Below, piece by piece: positions 1-11,500 of a stretch of DNA of 64,000 nucleotides; the first letter of the stretch is position 1, and each line of letters starts with the position of its first letter. Under the pieces are notes generated by a model. It searched no databases, was not told the DNA's origin, and was given only the letters and a program-made list of their open reading frames with translations. Source of the DNA: Palaemon carinicauda. Taxonomy: Eukaryota; Arthropoda; Malacostraca; Decapoda; Palaemonidae. The stretch covers positions 209,643,570 through 209,707,569 of the forward strand of contig NC_090725.1 in the NCBI RefSeq assembly GCF_036898095.1, read 5' to 3'. Both the position numbers and the translations under genes were made by a program.

Positions 1-642
1 AGAAGGGAAGGTGGTGCAAGGTTGAATGTCATGTTGAATGGAGAGTTACTTGAGGAGGTGGATCAGTTTAAGTACTTGGGGTCTGTTGTTGCAGCAAATG
101 GTGGAGTGGAAGCAGATGTACGTCAGAGAGTGAATGAAGGTTGCAAAGTGTTGGGGGCAGTTAAGGGAGTAGTAAAAAATAGAGGATTGGGCATGAATGT
201 AAAGAGAGTTCTATATGAGAAAGTGATTGTACCAACTGTGATGTATGGATCGGAGTTGTGGGGAATGAAAGTGATGGAGAGACAGAAATTGAATGTGTTT
301 GAGATGAAGTGTCTGAGGAGTATGGCTGGTGTATCTCGAGTAGATAGGGTTAGGAACGAAGTGGTGAGGGTGAGAACGGGTGTAAGAAATGAGTTAGCGG
401 CTAGAGTGGATATGAATGTGTTGAGGTGGTTTGGCCATGTTGAGAGAATGGAAAATAGCTGTCTGCTAAAGAAGGTGATGAATGCAAGAGTTGATGGGAG
501 AAGTACAAGAGGAAGGCCAAGGTTTGGGTGGATGGATGGTGTGAAGAAAGCTCTGGGTGATAGGAGGATAGATGTGAGAGAGGCAAGAGAGCGTGCTAGA
601 AATAGGAATGAATGGCGAGCGATTGTGACGCAGTTCCGGTAG
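1..642 (+). pseudogene. LINE reverse transcriptase, C-terminal part (5' cut by window edge)
   Basis: The frame is open from base 1 to a TAG at 640-642, about 213 codons with no internal stop. It would be the C-terminal part of the polymerase of a non-LTR retrotransposon. Visible landmarks are FKYLGS near the start (the thumb-side motif after the YADD box), then YGSELWG, LRWFGHVERM and GRPRFGWMDGVKKAL, the usual order in these proteins. The catalytic core and endonuclease would lie left of the window. The intact frame suggests a fairly young copy. A probable 3' UTR and a TATG/AT tail follow directly. The clade (RTE-like or another) cannot be fixed from this part alone. Confidence 0.75.
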
Positions 643-904
643 GCCCTGCTGCTTCCTCCGGTGCCTTAGATGACCGCGGAGGTAGCAGCAGTAGGGGACT
701 CAGCAGTATGAAGCTTCATCTGTGGTGGAAATGTGGGAGGTTGGGCTGTGGCACCCTAGCAGTACCAGCTGAACTCGGCTGAGTCCCTGGTTAGGCTGGA
801 GGAACGTAGAGAGTAGAGGTCCCCTTTTTGTTTTGTTTCTTGTTGTTGTCGGCTACCCCCCAAAATTGGGGGAAGTGCCTTTGGTATATGTATGTATGTA
901 TGTA
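643..904 (+). mobile_element. LINE 3' UTR and short-repeat tail
   Basis: Non-coding sequence directly after the LINE stop codon, relatively GC-rich for this window. It ends in CTACCCCCCAAAATTGGGGG, which contains a perfect hairpin arm pair (CCCCC..AATT..GGGGG), then a run of TATG units that passes into an AT array. A hairpin followed by a short tandem tail is a common 3' structure for non-LTR elements and probably marks the end of this one. Confidence 0.55.
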
Positions 905-923
905 TATATATATAAATTTATAT

Positions 924-974
<51 letters not shown>

Positions 975-979
975 TATAA

Positions 980-1023
<44 letters not shown>
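885..1023. repeat. (TATG)n / (AT)n microsatellite
   Basis: A few TATG units followed by more than 100 bases of AT with occasional AAAT interruptions. It lies exactly between the LINE 3' end and the left inverted repeat of the next transposon. Confidence 0.95.
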
Positions 1024-1025
<2 letters not shown>

Positions 1026-1026
<1 letters not shown>

Positions 1027-1160
1027 ACAGTAAGAACACGTACCTAAGGATTACGCGTAATCCCTGAATATTTCAGTAAATACACGTATTCCCCGTTTCA
1101 CTCAGGGATTTCATGTAATCACTGAAATTTCCAGTGATTACGCGAAATCCCGGAAATTAG
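1026..1160. repeat. Left terminal inverted repeat with iterated palindromic motifs
   Basis: About 130 bp pairing with 2858-2990. It contains a perfect 16-bp palindrome GGATTACGCGTAATCC and several related blocks spaced through the repeat (CATGTAATCACTGAAA, CAGTGATTACGCGAAATCCC). Iterated blocks in long terminal repeats are often transposase binding sites; that role is inferred. Confidence 0.7.
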
Positions 1161-1335
1161 ACCTGTCATTTTACGTGTTCTTACTATTAAGCATTCAGTG
1201 AATTTGCGTAACCTTCGTCTATGAACATTTCAATTAAACACAGTACAATTACACACATACAATTACACACAGCATAGTTTAACTTAACGACCTTTCAGTT
1301 TCGTTAGTGAGTGTTTGTGTTTAAACGACCGAGAC

Positions 1336-2280
1336 ATGAGCGAATGGTTCAGTTTTCAAAAGTGTCTGATCCACTGCTCGTTGCTTCATTCTTCCTCTTC
1401 TTCAAGCAACTCTGACTTGTTACTTCATTCTTCCTCTTCCTCCAGCAAAGTCAAGATGTCTATCGAGGAAAGGTTTACACAAAACCTCATGGATCATTTT
1501 AAAGAAAACAAAAAAGGATTAATTCCAAAGTGTGACTATCAGAAGACCATCGATGCCCTGAAAGCAGCAGCTGATAACTCACATGCCAAGGGCCGGCACG
1601 GATATTATCTGTTGGTGGCCTGGATGGCTGACAATGACTCACAAGACTGGCCTACAGGCATCAAGTTTGTTCAGTTCCAGAAAAACAGTGCTCTCCATTC
1701 CGGGATCAAGTGCTCTCCATATTCTGCCATGTTTGGCTGTGAGGCTCGTGTAGGACTTACTACCTCGTCTTTGCCGATGGAAGTGATTGGTCAAATGGAG
1801 ACTGAGGAGGATCTTCTTACTGTCACGCCAATCAGGCAAGACTCTGACAATGACAACTCTCTCTCCCAAACTGATGGTGTTGCAAACCAGATCCAAGGTA
1901 CAAGTCATGAAACACCAATACATGATTTGACAGAGGATGTTCTGCTCCCAGTCGAACATGGCAGCACTACAACACAATACACTGGTGACAATGTAACAAG
2001 TCAGCCAATGGCAGCTGAAATCCTTGATCTACCCACAGGACCTTCCTCGCCCACAGCAACACCATCTGCCTACAATGTTGAGAGTCCTGTTTCTTCTGGA
2101 GAATCAGAAGAGCCCGTAACGTCTCTCACACCCTCTCTATCTGACAGTCCTGTTTCCTATTTTAAAAACCACAGAATTGCAGAACGCATCAAAGAAATCA
2201 AAAGGCGTTGTCATGAAGCAGCCAATGCACAAACTTCTCATGCAGAAAGGATGGTGAAAAGAAGTCGCGTAGATCTGTGA
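1336..2280 (+). pseudogene. KRAB-A domain-containing protein 2-like integrase, core deleted in frame
   Basis: Frame of 315 codons from the ATG at 1336; another in-frame ATG at 1456 fits the family N-terminus better, because the preceding residues are a low-complexity serine stretch encoded by a duplicated TTCATTCTTCCTCTTC block. After 1456 the N-terminal region reads SIEERFTQNLMDHFKENKKG, then jumps straight to the post-catalytic region (VAWMADN, KFVQFQKNSALHSGIKCSPY, MFGCEARVGL). The zinc-binding and DDE integrase core that normally lies between is absent, yet the frame is preserved. The C-terminal part, including AERMVKRSRVDL, is present. A TGA at 2278-2280 truncates it, but the family sequence continues in the same frame (GDNVAVPVPLVDHERGNPRN) and then frameshifted to a cysteine-rich end near 2670. 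It is therefore a non-autonomous relic or, less likely, an expressed core-less protein. Confidence 0.7.
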
Positions 2281-2670
2281 GCTGGCGAACAAGGAGACAA
2301 TGTAGCTGTGCCAGTTCCACTTGTTGATCATGAGAGAGGCAATCCTAGAAATATCCTTGGTGTCATAATTGACAGACGAGAAGACACACTAATACAGGAT
2401 AGCCATAAAAGCTAGTATTCTCAGTGGTCTGTATTCCAGAAATCAATTCGATCTGTGCCCTCAGCACCTTCTAAACACTGACGACATGAACAGTGAAAAA
2501 ACAGTTTCACTGCGCTCGGCGGTGATTTCTCAATCTGCTTCAGGTGGACAAGGCTTCACAAGATGTAACTGTTACTGACACCCAAAAGTGTAGTACAAGG
2601 CGATGTAAATGCCTAAAGCTGGGCTTCTGTGTAACTCACGATATCATAGCAGCCTCAATTGTTGTAACAA
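2281..2670 (+). pseudogene. Continuation of the KRBA2-like C-terminus after the stop
   Basis: Conceptual translation after the TGA still follows the family: NPRNILGVIIDRRED in frame, then stops and frame changes, then SASGGQGFTRCNCY and a cysteine-rich block CSTRRCKCLKAGLLC around 2530-2640. The cysteine-rich tail is typical of these proteins. At least one stop and one frameshift separate it from the upstream frame. Confidence 0.6.
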
Positions 2671-2857
2671 TTAACATGTCAATGATTTCTGTTATTCTTT
2701 AGAACTTTTAAATGCTTTGTTTTAGGTCGTGGAACAGTTTACGTTGTGTGTGTGTTTGACCAATAAAATTCTGTATGTTTGCATTTTTTAATGTTAATTC
2801 TATTTTTTATCTAGTTACTTACTAATATGCTAGTCGCAACGTTGGCATTGATGATGA

Positions 2858-2990
2858 AATGAGCTTCAGGGATTACGTGTAATTACTGGGACCATTTTTC
2901 AGAGATTTCGCGTAATTACTGGAAAATTCAGTGATTACGTGAAATTTCTAAGTGAAACAGGTAATACGTGTATTCACTGTTCTTACTGTA
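2858..2990. repeat. Right terminal inverted repeat
   Basis: Reverse complement matches the left repeat at 1026-1160 with scattered differences; it ends in TGTTCTTACTG. The next bases are TA. Confidence 0.7.
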
Positions 2991-2993
<3 letters not shown>

Positions 2994-3063
<70 letters not shown>

Positions 3064-3082
3064 GTGTGTGTGTGTATGTCTC
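2994..3082. repeat. (AT)n-(GT)n microsatellite
   Basis: AT dinucleotides to about 3061, then GT-rich. Long YIYIYI open frames here are artefacts of the dinucleotide. Confidence 0.95.
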
Positions 3083-3103
3083 TGTGTGTATGCGTGTATG
3101 TTT

Positions 3104-3305
3104 GTTTAAAACAACAACAAACGCCGCCGTTTCCTGCCCACTGCGGGACAAAGGCCTCAGCCATGTCTTTATTCATGTCTGAGGTTTGGCCAGTTTTCAT
3201 CACTAAGCTGGCCAACTGCGAATTGGTGGCAGCCCTGACTAGTACAACTTTGCTGATGTATGGCGCTACACAAACCATTTCACCAGGTTGAGGTATACTC
3301 ACTCA
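3104..3305 (+). mobile_element. Dispersed repeat fragment (GGACAAAGGCCTCAG family)
   Basis: Contains CCACTGCGGGACAAAGGCCTCAGCCATGTCTTTATTCATGTC; the AAAGGCCTC word recurs near LINE tails at 4148, 5311 and 45315. I take it to be a short repeat related to LINE 3' ends. It ends at GGTATACTCACTCAGAAA, which recurs 155 bp downstream. Confidence 0.4.
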
Positions 3306-3339
3306 GAAAGGGATGAATATACAGTATGTTAGCTATACC

Positions 3340-3433
<94 letters not shown>

Positions 3434-3491
3434 ATGTATATATATAATATACTCACTCAGAAACGGATATATATATACAGCATATAAGCTA

Positions 3492-3549
<58 letters not shown>
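3293..3549. repeat. Two AT arrays each preceded by a copied ACTCACTCAGAAA segment
   Basis: TATACTCACTCAGAAAGGGAT..ACAGTATGTTAGCTATACCATA at about 3293-3342 is repeated as TATACTCACTCAGAAACGGAT..ACAGCATATAAGCTATACTATA at about 3448-3498. Each copy is followed by a long (AT)n run, with a (GT)n segment in the first. The block and its AT tract were duplicated together and then diverged. Confidence 0.75.
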
Positions 3550-3551
<2 letters not shown>

Positions 3552-3591
3552 TTGTTTGTGTGGTATGTGGCTATATTTTTCATATTTTAAT

Positions 3592-3594
<3 letters not shown>

Positions 3595-3632
<38 letters not shown>
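3595..3632. repeat. (CT)n microsatellite
   Basis: Uninterrupted TC dinucleotides. Confidence 0.95.
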
Positions 3633-3636
<4 letters not shown>

Positions 3637-4110
3637 GGAATCCTTGTTTTTCTACTAAACTATGTAGAAACTGAAAAGTAGCGTAGGTTCACGTTGTAAA
3701 TATCTTGTGTACTAAGGGCTCAAGTATGTAAGCGTCTGCAGTACCACTTGGATGTGAAGAGGAGATCCCGTAGAGTGGAATGGTTAGGTCGAAGGTAATG
3801 TCCATTTTCACATTTCCTACCTTGCGTTGGACGCGAATTAAGGTGGTTGTGTGTCGAATTAGGTTTTAATGTGTGTCGTAGTTGTAAACGTAAACTGGTT
3901 TGGTCTTTTTGATGAAGGAAGATGAAAATACCTTCTCTTTTCTCTTACATCTGTCTAGATGCTGAAGTCTATTTTGTTATTAGATGACTATGTTTAAGAA
4001 GCCTTGTATTTTTGATAGCGATTGTGATTCACAGTCCGTGTGCTTTGATATGCCTTCATATATGACATATATATGATTATACAGGATATATGTATATGTG
4101 TATGGATATA
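3633..4110. other. No feature recognised
   Basis: AT-rich sequence with no long open frame, RNA gene or repeat family that I recognise. Confidence 0.5.
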
Positions 4111-4113
4111 CAT

Positions 4114-4800
4114 ATCATCATCATCATCTCCTACGCCTATTGACGCAAAGGGCCTCGGTTAGATTTCGTCAGTCGTCTCTATCTTGAGCTTTAAATTCAA
4201 TACTTCTCCATTCATCATCTCCTACTTCGTGCTTCATAGTCCTCAGACATGTAGGCGTAGGTCTTCTAACTCTTCTAATGCCTTGTGGAGCCCAGCTGAA
4301 CGTTTGATGAACCAATCTCTCTTGGGGAGTGCGGAGAGCATGCGCAAACCATCTCCATTTACCCTTCACCATGATCTCATCCACATATGGCACTCAAATA
4401 ATATCGCTTATAGTTTCATTTCTAATGCTGTTCTGCCATTTAACTCCTTATCTCCTTCTGAGGGCTTTGTTCTCAAATCTACAAAATCTATTGGAGATTG
4501 TTTCATTGTCATACCATGACTCATGTCCACAGTTACACTGATCTCACTTAACTGATATATAGTCTGATTTATGTAATTTCAGGTGATCTGATATCCAAAT
4601 TTTACTTAACTTAGTCATTGTCTGATTTGATTTTTTCAATCTTTCACTAAACTAATTCTAAAGACCCTGTATTGGAGATCATAGTTCCTAAGTTCTTGAA
4701 TGATTCTACCTCATTAATCCTTTCTCCTTCCAATGATATTTCATCTTCCGTTGCATACTCCGTTCTCATCATCTCTGTCTTTCGTCTTTTTATCTTGAGC
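4114..4800 (-). pseudogene. LINE reverse transcriptase C-terminus and 3' tail, decayed
   Basis: Read on the minus strand, 4393-4169 encodes KGKWRWFAHALRTPQERLVH, then APQGIRRVRRPTPTCLRTMK and DDEWRSIEFKAQDRD, the C-terminal end of a non-LTR retrotransposon polymerase (W-G/A-HALR.., GRP-type W-L-R and D-W-R motifs). Upstream minus-strand sequence to about 4800 continues the protein with stops and frame changes. The (CAT)n at 4114-4127 is the 3' tail in reverse. A related tail lies at 39164-39500. Confidence 0.65.
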
Positions 4801-4852
4801 CCAACTTCGTGTGGTATTTCATGAATATTTCATGAATGAATGCATGAAATAT

Positions 4853-4899
4853 GTATATACATATACCGATATATCTATATCTATCTATCTACCTATATA

Positions 4900-4985
<86 letters not shown>

Positions 4986-4990
4986 TACAT
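4853..4990. repeat. (AT)n microsatellite
   Basis: Over 100 bases of AT, with ATCT units at the left edge. Confidence 0.95.
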
Positions 4991-5362
4991 ACACAACTCA
5001 GAGAGCTCTGGAAAGAATATGATTGAAATAACACTAAGAGATAGAAAAAGAGCAACATAGATACAAGAGCAAGCTAGAGTAGAGGATATTCTAACAATAT
5101 TTAAGAAAAAGAAATAGTCATATGCAAGACATACAATGAGAATGACAGACAATAGATAGACATTGAGAATAACAGAATATGTTCATAGAGATTACAAAAG
5201 AAGTAGGGAAAGGAAGAGAAGATGATGGATTGACGAACTAAGAAAGTTTGCGTGTGTGGACTGGCATAGAAAGACCATAAATTCAAACGCAAGTGTTAGT
5301 ACATGTCTGAGGCCTTTATTCTGCATTGGACTTGCAACGGCTGATGATGATGATGATGATGT
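4991..5362 (+). pseudogene. RTE-like LINE C-terminus with (GAT)n tail, decayed
   Basis: Translates with stops as [69 protein letters not shown], the basic C-terminal region of an RTE-type polymerase. The same family is read on the other strand at 45287-45493 (RWTTRITEWAPRDCKRSRGG). It ends in (GAT)n at about 5342-5361, a typical tail. Several stops show it is dead. Confidence 0.6.
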
Positions 5363-5857
5363 AGATTATTGTATATATTATGCACTCTTTACATTTCATA
5401 AGTTTGGTATGTTACAAACGCATGCGCAGGAGTCGTGCTGATGTATGCCTTGCAGAGTACTACTCTACATAACCCCATTGGTGTGTCGAAATATAGGAAT
5501 ATACGAATCGGATTTTCATTTTTCCATTCCCGCAATCATCTGTCTTCATCTACAATACTGCTCATCTCATATCAACATGGCCCAGTGACTAAACTATTCA
5601 GCATTTTTAGGGATCATCGAAATCCAGTATTTGCATCGAGCCGTCATTTACCCTCGACCACATGTGGATCTTACAGTGGTTGTACTTTGTTTGTGAACCG
5701 TTCATGCAGTGCCAGTGCAGTTATTGCCCTTGCCGCCCCACCCAGGAGCCCTCCCACAGTCGGTCTTCCGTTGCCATTTGCCACTGTTGATCTAGTGTAA
5801 TTTTAAAATAAGAACTGTAAAAAGTCTTTCTTATTTTTTCGTCTTTTCTATTAAACT
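5363..5857. other. Unassigned; possible leader of the following LTR element
   Basis: No recognised domain. A 121-codon frame at 5435-5800 has no family resemblance I can name and is probably chance or non-coding leader upstream of the Ty3-type remnant. I could not find an LTR boundary or a primer-binding site. Confidence 0.3.
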
Positions 5858-8205
5858 GTGGGTGATAGCTTAAAACAATTCATAATGTCTAGTACCTCAC
5901 ATCATGATGAGTCTGGGAACATGCACCATGGCCAGGACAATGATGACAGCCATTTGCTTTCACACCCAGCCTCAATAACAGCACGTCGAATCTCACCAGG
6001 TTTTTCAACGCCCTCACCACACCTGAACATGCCGCCTTCAACAGCTTCAGGTGGGGAGTTAAGACTCCTTTATCAAATACCTGGTGTAATCTCTACAGGA
6101 CGAGTTGGCTACATACCAGAGAGAGGAGGATCAACGTCGTAATGAGCAGAAACTACGCCACCTAAAGGACAACCTAAGAGGAGAGGAGCAAGCCCAGCAT
6201 TTCACCGTTCTATTGCATCTACTCATACTCAACCCTAACCACCAGCAAGCAACACCATCAGCCTTAGCAACTTCCATCTCAATCTTCAGTGCTGTTACCC
6301 ATCCAGCCACCACCCCTTCAGAAAACCAACAAGCAACACCACTGGCCTCAACAACTTCCATCTCAATCTACAGTGCTTTAGCCCATCTAGCCACCACCCC
6401 CACAGAAAATCATCACCCAGACCCCTCCGCCCTTACGTCTCGATGCCACATATTGAGTGTTTAGGGAATGGTGCAGACACTGGGATGGTGAATCTAGGGA
6501 CATTACCTACTAGGAAGCAATTAATACAGCTTCACATATGCCTCGAACACACACTCGGCAGATGGATCACAGATGACACCAGCTTTAGGTATCCTTAAGA
6601 CCACTCTGTCTTTAGCCAAGTAATCCTGTCATACCCCGTTCTACGTCCATTAAGATATTCAGATGCCACTCCTGTCCTATGTGCACTGCAAGGAGTGGAG
6701 TTGACCATTCTCCGGCAAGACTTCCCACGGCTCATCCTACAGGTCGTGCATATGAACTGATGTAAGGAGCTACCCCCCCATGCCAACACAACCCCTGCTG
6801 AGGCCCGAGGATATTTCCTCAGAATTTTCCATGATGTGCTAATGTCCAAGCAGCTTCACTGAGATCAATGGAAGGACCAATGAAAATCCACCTTAAAGAG
6901 GATGCTATTTCGTTCACTATCCACACCCCTTGGCAGAGTCCCTCTGCTTTCTGCGAACTTGTCAGGAAGAAACTGGATTCTATGGTCCAGCAGGGTATCA
7001 TCAAGTCTTGCAACATCGAAATGGTGTCACCCTCTAGTCATCATCCCAAAGGCCAGGGGAGTTCATATCACAGTAGATCTCACCAAGCTGAACACGCAAG
7101 TTTTCATACTAGCCGACCCTTTGCCCACACCCACAGCTGCTGCTGCGCTGTCGATTCCACAGCCAAATTCTTCACCACTGCGGACGCTCTACATAGTTAC
7201 TGCAGTATGGAGCTAGTGGAGGAATACCGTCATCTCATCAAATTTTATTATGCTCTACAGACGCTTCCAGCATTGCTGCCACCGGCGATGCCTAGTGTTA
7301 CTGCAGCAACCTTGCTCTCCAGGGCATGAAATGTGTCTAGGTTGTTGATGACATTCTCATCTTTGGTGACCACCTACAGTACTGACACATTACCACAGGA
7401 TCCATGAATTACTCACTCGCTGCCACAAAAATGGCATCACTCTCAACAGAGATAAGTTCATAGTGGCCGAGACCCGGGTGAATTTCTTCGCATTCACTCT
7501 TTCTGAAGAAGGAATAGCTGCCAATCCAGGGTAAGTTGCAGCTCTTCAAGACTTCCCCACACCTTTCAACTTGACGGACTTAGGTTCCTTCATGAGGTTA
7601 TTTAACCAATTGACAGAGTTCACCCCAGATATTGCCCTGACTGTACAGCCTCTTCAACCATTCACAACTCCTTTGCCCATTCATAAGCCCCAAGTGCTCT
7701 TTTGTTTGGACACCGGACCACAACAAGGCCTTCAAACATGTAGAAGAAGCATTCCCAAGGGCTCCAGTTCTGGCTCTTTTGACCCAACGTTGCTAACCAT
7801 TCTCCTGACCGACGCATCTTGTCTCTATGGGATAGGCTATGCCTACTCCAGGACTACAGTTCTGAATGACTCTGGGTAGCCCAGTGTGGATCCCGCTTTC
7901 TCACAAACACCGAGACGAGGTACGTGACAATTGAGTTGGAGTTGTTCACTGTATCTTGGGCTCTCACAAAGTGTTTCTTGTGCCCCCAAGGACTGCCATC
8001 CTCCACACTCCAAACAGATCATCGCCCATTGGTGCATATTATCAACAACTACACGTTAGACATGATTGAAAATCCACAGCTCCAGAAATGAAGGAACATA
8101 TGTCACAATACCAATGTATTACAGAGTGGTGTTCCAGCAAGTCTTTTTGCATCTCAGATGAACTCTCCTGCGCATTTGTCAGATGCCCCATGGTTGAGGA
8201 TCTCT
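5858..8205 (+). pseudogene. Ty3-type LTR retrotransposon polyprotein, heavily broken
   Basis: Reverse transcriptase and RNase H fragments occur in order in shifting frames. 6868-7216 covers the start of the polymerase (EGPMKIHLKEDA; KLDSMVQQGIIKS; SKWCHPLVIIPKARGVHITV; LTKLNTQV; TTADALH). VVDDILIFGD follows around 7340-7370, the motif carrying the catalytic aspartates, broken by stops in this copy. Then come VNFFAFTLSEEGI near 7480, DLGSFMRLFNQLTEFTPDIA at 7571-7640, DPTLLTILLTDASCLYGIGY at 7780-7850 (RNase H start) and LTDHRPL near 8015. Only the last part of the connection domain follows (to PMVED near 8195) before an AT array cuts it off; no integrase is seen. The 5858-6464 frames may be gag-side sequence. 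No LTRs were found. Confidence 0.75.
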
Positions 8206-8217
8206 CATATCACCAAA

Positions 8218-8228
8218 TATATATACTG

Positions 8229-8303
<75 letters not shown>

Positions 8304-8312
8304 CTGTGTGTA
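8218..8312. repeat. (AT)n microsatellite
   Basis: About 90 bases of AT dinucleotide truncating the Ty3-type remnant. Confidence 0.95.
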
Positions 8313-8536
8313 TATATGTAAGGTGTTTATTCGTTTAATCTGATTTTTATCTGTGACTGAAATAGTTCTTTGTTTAATCATTTTAATTGGTTTTATTCAT
8401 GTTGCTTTAAAGTTTCTTAGGTCCATTTATGTTTATTTGCCCTTTTATTTAAAAAAAAATTTCCTTTAGCAGTATTACTTTATTTTTCATATATTCTGTT
8501 ACCTTTGGCATGTTTTTTATTTGTTTATATTTTACT

Positions 8537-11500
8537 GTAGAGGTTATACTTGTGTCACTCCTCTTTCATTGAGGATAAGAAATGATGTAAACAATAAAGT
8601 GAAGTCAGAAATAAGAGGAAAAGAATATATTACCATATATAAAAGCATTATGAGGATGAATAGCATATAACTGTGAAACGAGACTCCAGAAAAATATTCG
8701 TAACAAATTTGATATTCTGAATTTCCATTGATTCAACTAATTAATAGGTTAGCCAGGACACCAGCCCTCCGTTGAGATACCACTGGCTAGATAGTATTAT
8801 ATTGGATCCCTCTCTCTAGTTACGGCTTATTTTTCATTTGCTTACACATACACCGAATAGTCTGGCCTATTTTTTTTCTGTCCTCAAACACCTTACACCA
8901 CAGAGATTACCAAACAATTCTTCTTTGTTCAAGGGGTTAACTACTGCATTTTAATTGTTCAATGGCTGCTTTCCGCTTGGTAGGGGTAGAAGAGACTCTT
9001 ATCTATGTTAAGCAGCTCTTCTAGGAGCAAGAAACTAAAAAATCAAACCATTGTTCTCTATTCTTGAGTAGTGCCTTAGCTTCTGTACCATGGTCTTCCA
9101 CTGTCTTGGGTTTGAGGGCACACACTATTCTATCTTATTTCTCATCCTCTTGGTATTTTTTTGAAGTTTTTATAGTATATATTTGAAAGATTTATTTTAA
9201 TATTGTTAATCTTCTTCAAGTATGATATTCTAATTGTTCATTGCTACTCTTGTAGTTTATCTATTTTCTTATTTCCTTTCCTTAGTGGCCTATTTTTCCT
9301 GTTGGAGCCCATGGGCTTATAGAATCGCGCTTGTCAACTTGGGTTGTAGCTTAGCAAGTAATAATGATGATAATAGAGTAGGTCTACTGCTGTGTATAGT
9401 ATTGAGCCACATAAACAAAAGGATAAAATATTAGAATTAACTGTAAACCTTGTATAACTGTACGTAGTTGTTTGAATAGATCGGACAGATCTGAATGCAA
9501 AGAATGATTAGAATTATGAAAGCCCTTATACAGAAGGCACAAAGACCTAATTGAAAGTCGGTGCTACAGAGTATCACACAATATTTCGAAGCTTACAAGT
9601 TACCGAAGTAATTCAACAAAGTACAAACAGTTAGCGTAGTTTTTTTTTTTTTTTTTTTTTTTTTTTGTTACTTGCATTATTCCTTTTTTATGTAAATCTA
9701 AATTCTTATTAGATAACGTGAATGTTGTTACCGTGATATGTAAGCCTAGTCTAGTAAGTGAACCAAAGTAGTGTAATTTTCGTCCATTAAGAGGAGAAAC
9801 TTTGCAGCAACTTTCACTCTCCTCAAGTTAGTGTTATCTTTTTGGAGGGAGGTGGTTGACTTTAAGTTAGTTTATAAATGAATAATTTTTAGTTCATTCT
9901 TCCAACTGTTACTTTTAGACTAATAATCATATAACAGGAATTAATCTATTATTATAGTGGAGAGTATAGCAAACTTTGAATAAAATATACAATGTTTTAC
10001 GTAGTTAGTTACGATACCTTTCGTCATTAATCTGAAATCGGAAAAATTTTCGTTTCTGTTAAATACTCAGTAAATAATTCAGAATATGATGTAAAAACGT
10101 TTTCGTTCATATTACTATTGCAATATCATGTGTCTTTCATTCCAGCAAATATCTTTTTTCCACTTATGCTCCTATTTTCAAAATTCAAATGCATGTTGAT
10201 TTTCAATGTAATGAAAAAAGGAAAAACTAATCCCCGAATAAGCTATTTTTTTTTCTTCTTATAGAACGGATTAGAGTTAATAATGGCATCCATCTGTGGA
10301 TTATATCGGATTATATCAGATTATATCTGTTACAATACAACCCAACGGACAACGTTTGCTTTAGGCGTTTTGTTTTGATTATAAAAGATATTGCACATTA
10401 TCCTTGCTTCATATCCTGATTTACAGAGCTAAATCTTTGTGTTCGGGGAAGGCACACTCAGTCTTCCCAAAGGTTTAGGAGATTTGTCTATATTCTTCTC
10501 TTCTGCACGACAGCACGACCCTCGTCCCCAGTCATTCACAAGTATCTTCCATCTACTTCTACTCGGTGTTTCTCCAAGCTCCAACTGCCTCCATCATTTA
10601 TCAAGTCTTTTTATCTTTTGTTATTTTTGCTTTACATGTAGAAATATTTTACAAAGCATTAATTATCGGTAATTCACTGCTAATCAGTTATTGTAAATAC
10701 AGAAATCGAAAGTTAAAATTTGTTTTATTGTATTTTACAAATCTAAAATTTGGTGTCAATGATGCTGTGAAATTTGAATTCTCGTGAAAACAAGAATTTA
10801 AATCCAGGTCTTGGTCATTGTCAGTGATCCGTGTAAACGGATGAGTAACAGTTCCAAGGACCAGTTTCCCATTATATAAACCTATCGACAGGACACTTAC
10901 AACAAAATCTCAGTTCAGAATCATTTTTAATACATGTTGATCATATTAAAATGACGATCTCTTTAAGGCCAGTCGAAGTTTCTACAGTATGTTATTGTCA
11001 GTATGACTAGGCTCATGAGAATATACAGCTTTCAAAGGTAATACATAATCATTTGCATGCTTATGTAAAATGTAATTATTACCTTTCATCCCTGGCTAAA
11101 ACAGTTTTACCGTGGTAATTTAAATATATAGACTTAACAACTTCGCAAATGTTTATACAAAAGTTCCATAATACCAAATAAAATTTCTACTTCCGGTTTA
11201 ACAGGAGTATATCTGCCCATACTGCTCACTACTTGGTTAATCAAGTATGCCAAAAAAACATTAGGATACTTCCCTCTAATACATATCCTCTGACTTTGCT
11301 AAGCTTTTCATAATTTTTAGATTACCATATATCTATCCTTGGTTCCAGAATACTTTAGTTATCTGTTACTCAAGGTTTATCCTCAACATTATCAGGACTC
11401 GTCTACTGAGTTTGTAGCATATTGTATAAGCAAGACCCATACCTTTTCATAATATTAAATGGTCCCTTGGGATAAATCATTATTTATCTAAATGGGGTAG

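Larger units (their letters stand above)
1028..2988 (+). mobile_element. DNA transposon with KRBA2-like/Ginger-type integrase remnant
   Basis: The two ends are inverted repeats about 130 bp long. The left begins CAGTAAGAACACGTAC, and the reverse complement of the right begins CAGTAAGAACAGTGAATACA; both continue with matching blocks such as ATTCCCCGTTTCACT / ATTACCTGTTTCACT and GTAATCACTGAA. The bases just outside are TA on both sides, consistent with a TA target duplication, though the AT-rich surroundings weaken this. Inside is a gene related to KRAB-A domain-containing protein 2, a family derived from Ginger-like cut-and-paste integrases. Element length is about 1.96 kb, short for an autonomous copy, because the integrase core is missing. 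The superfamily label rests on protein resemblance; a TA duplication would be atypical for Ginger, so the ends deserve checking. Confidence 0.7.
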
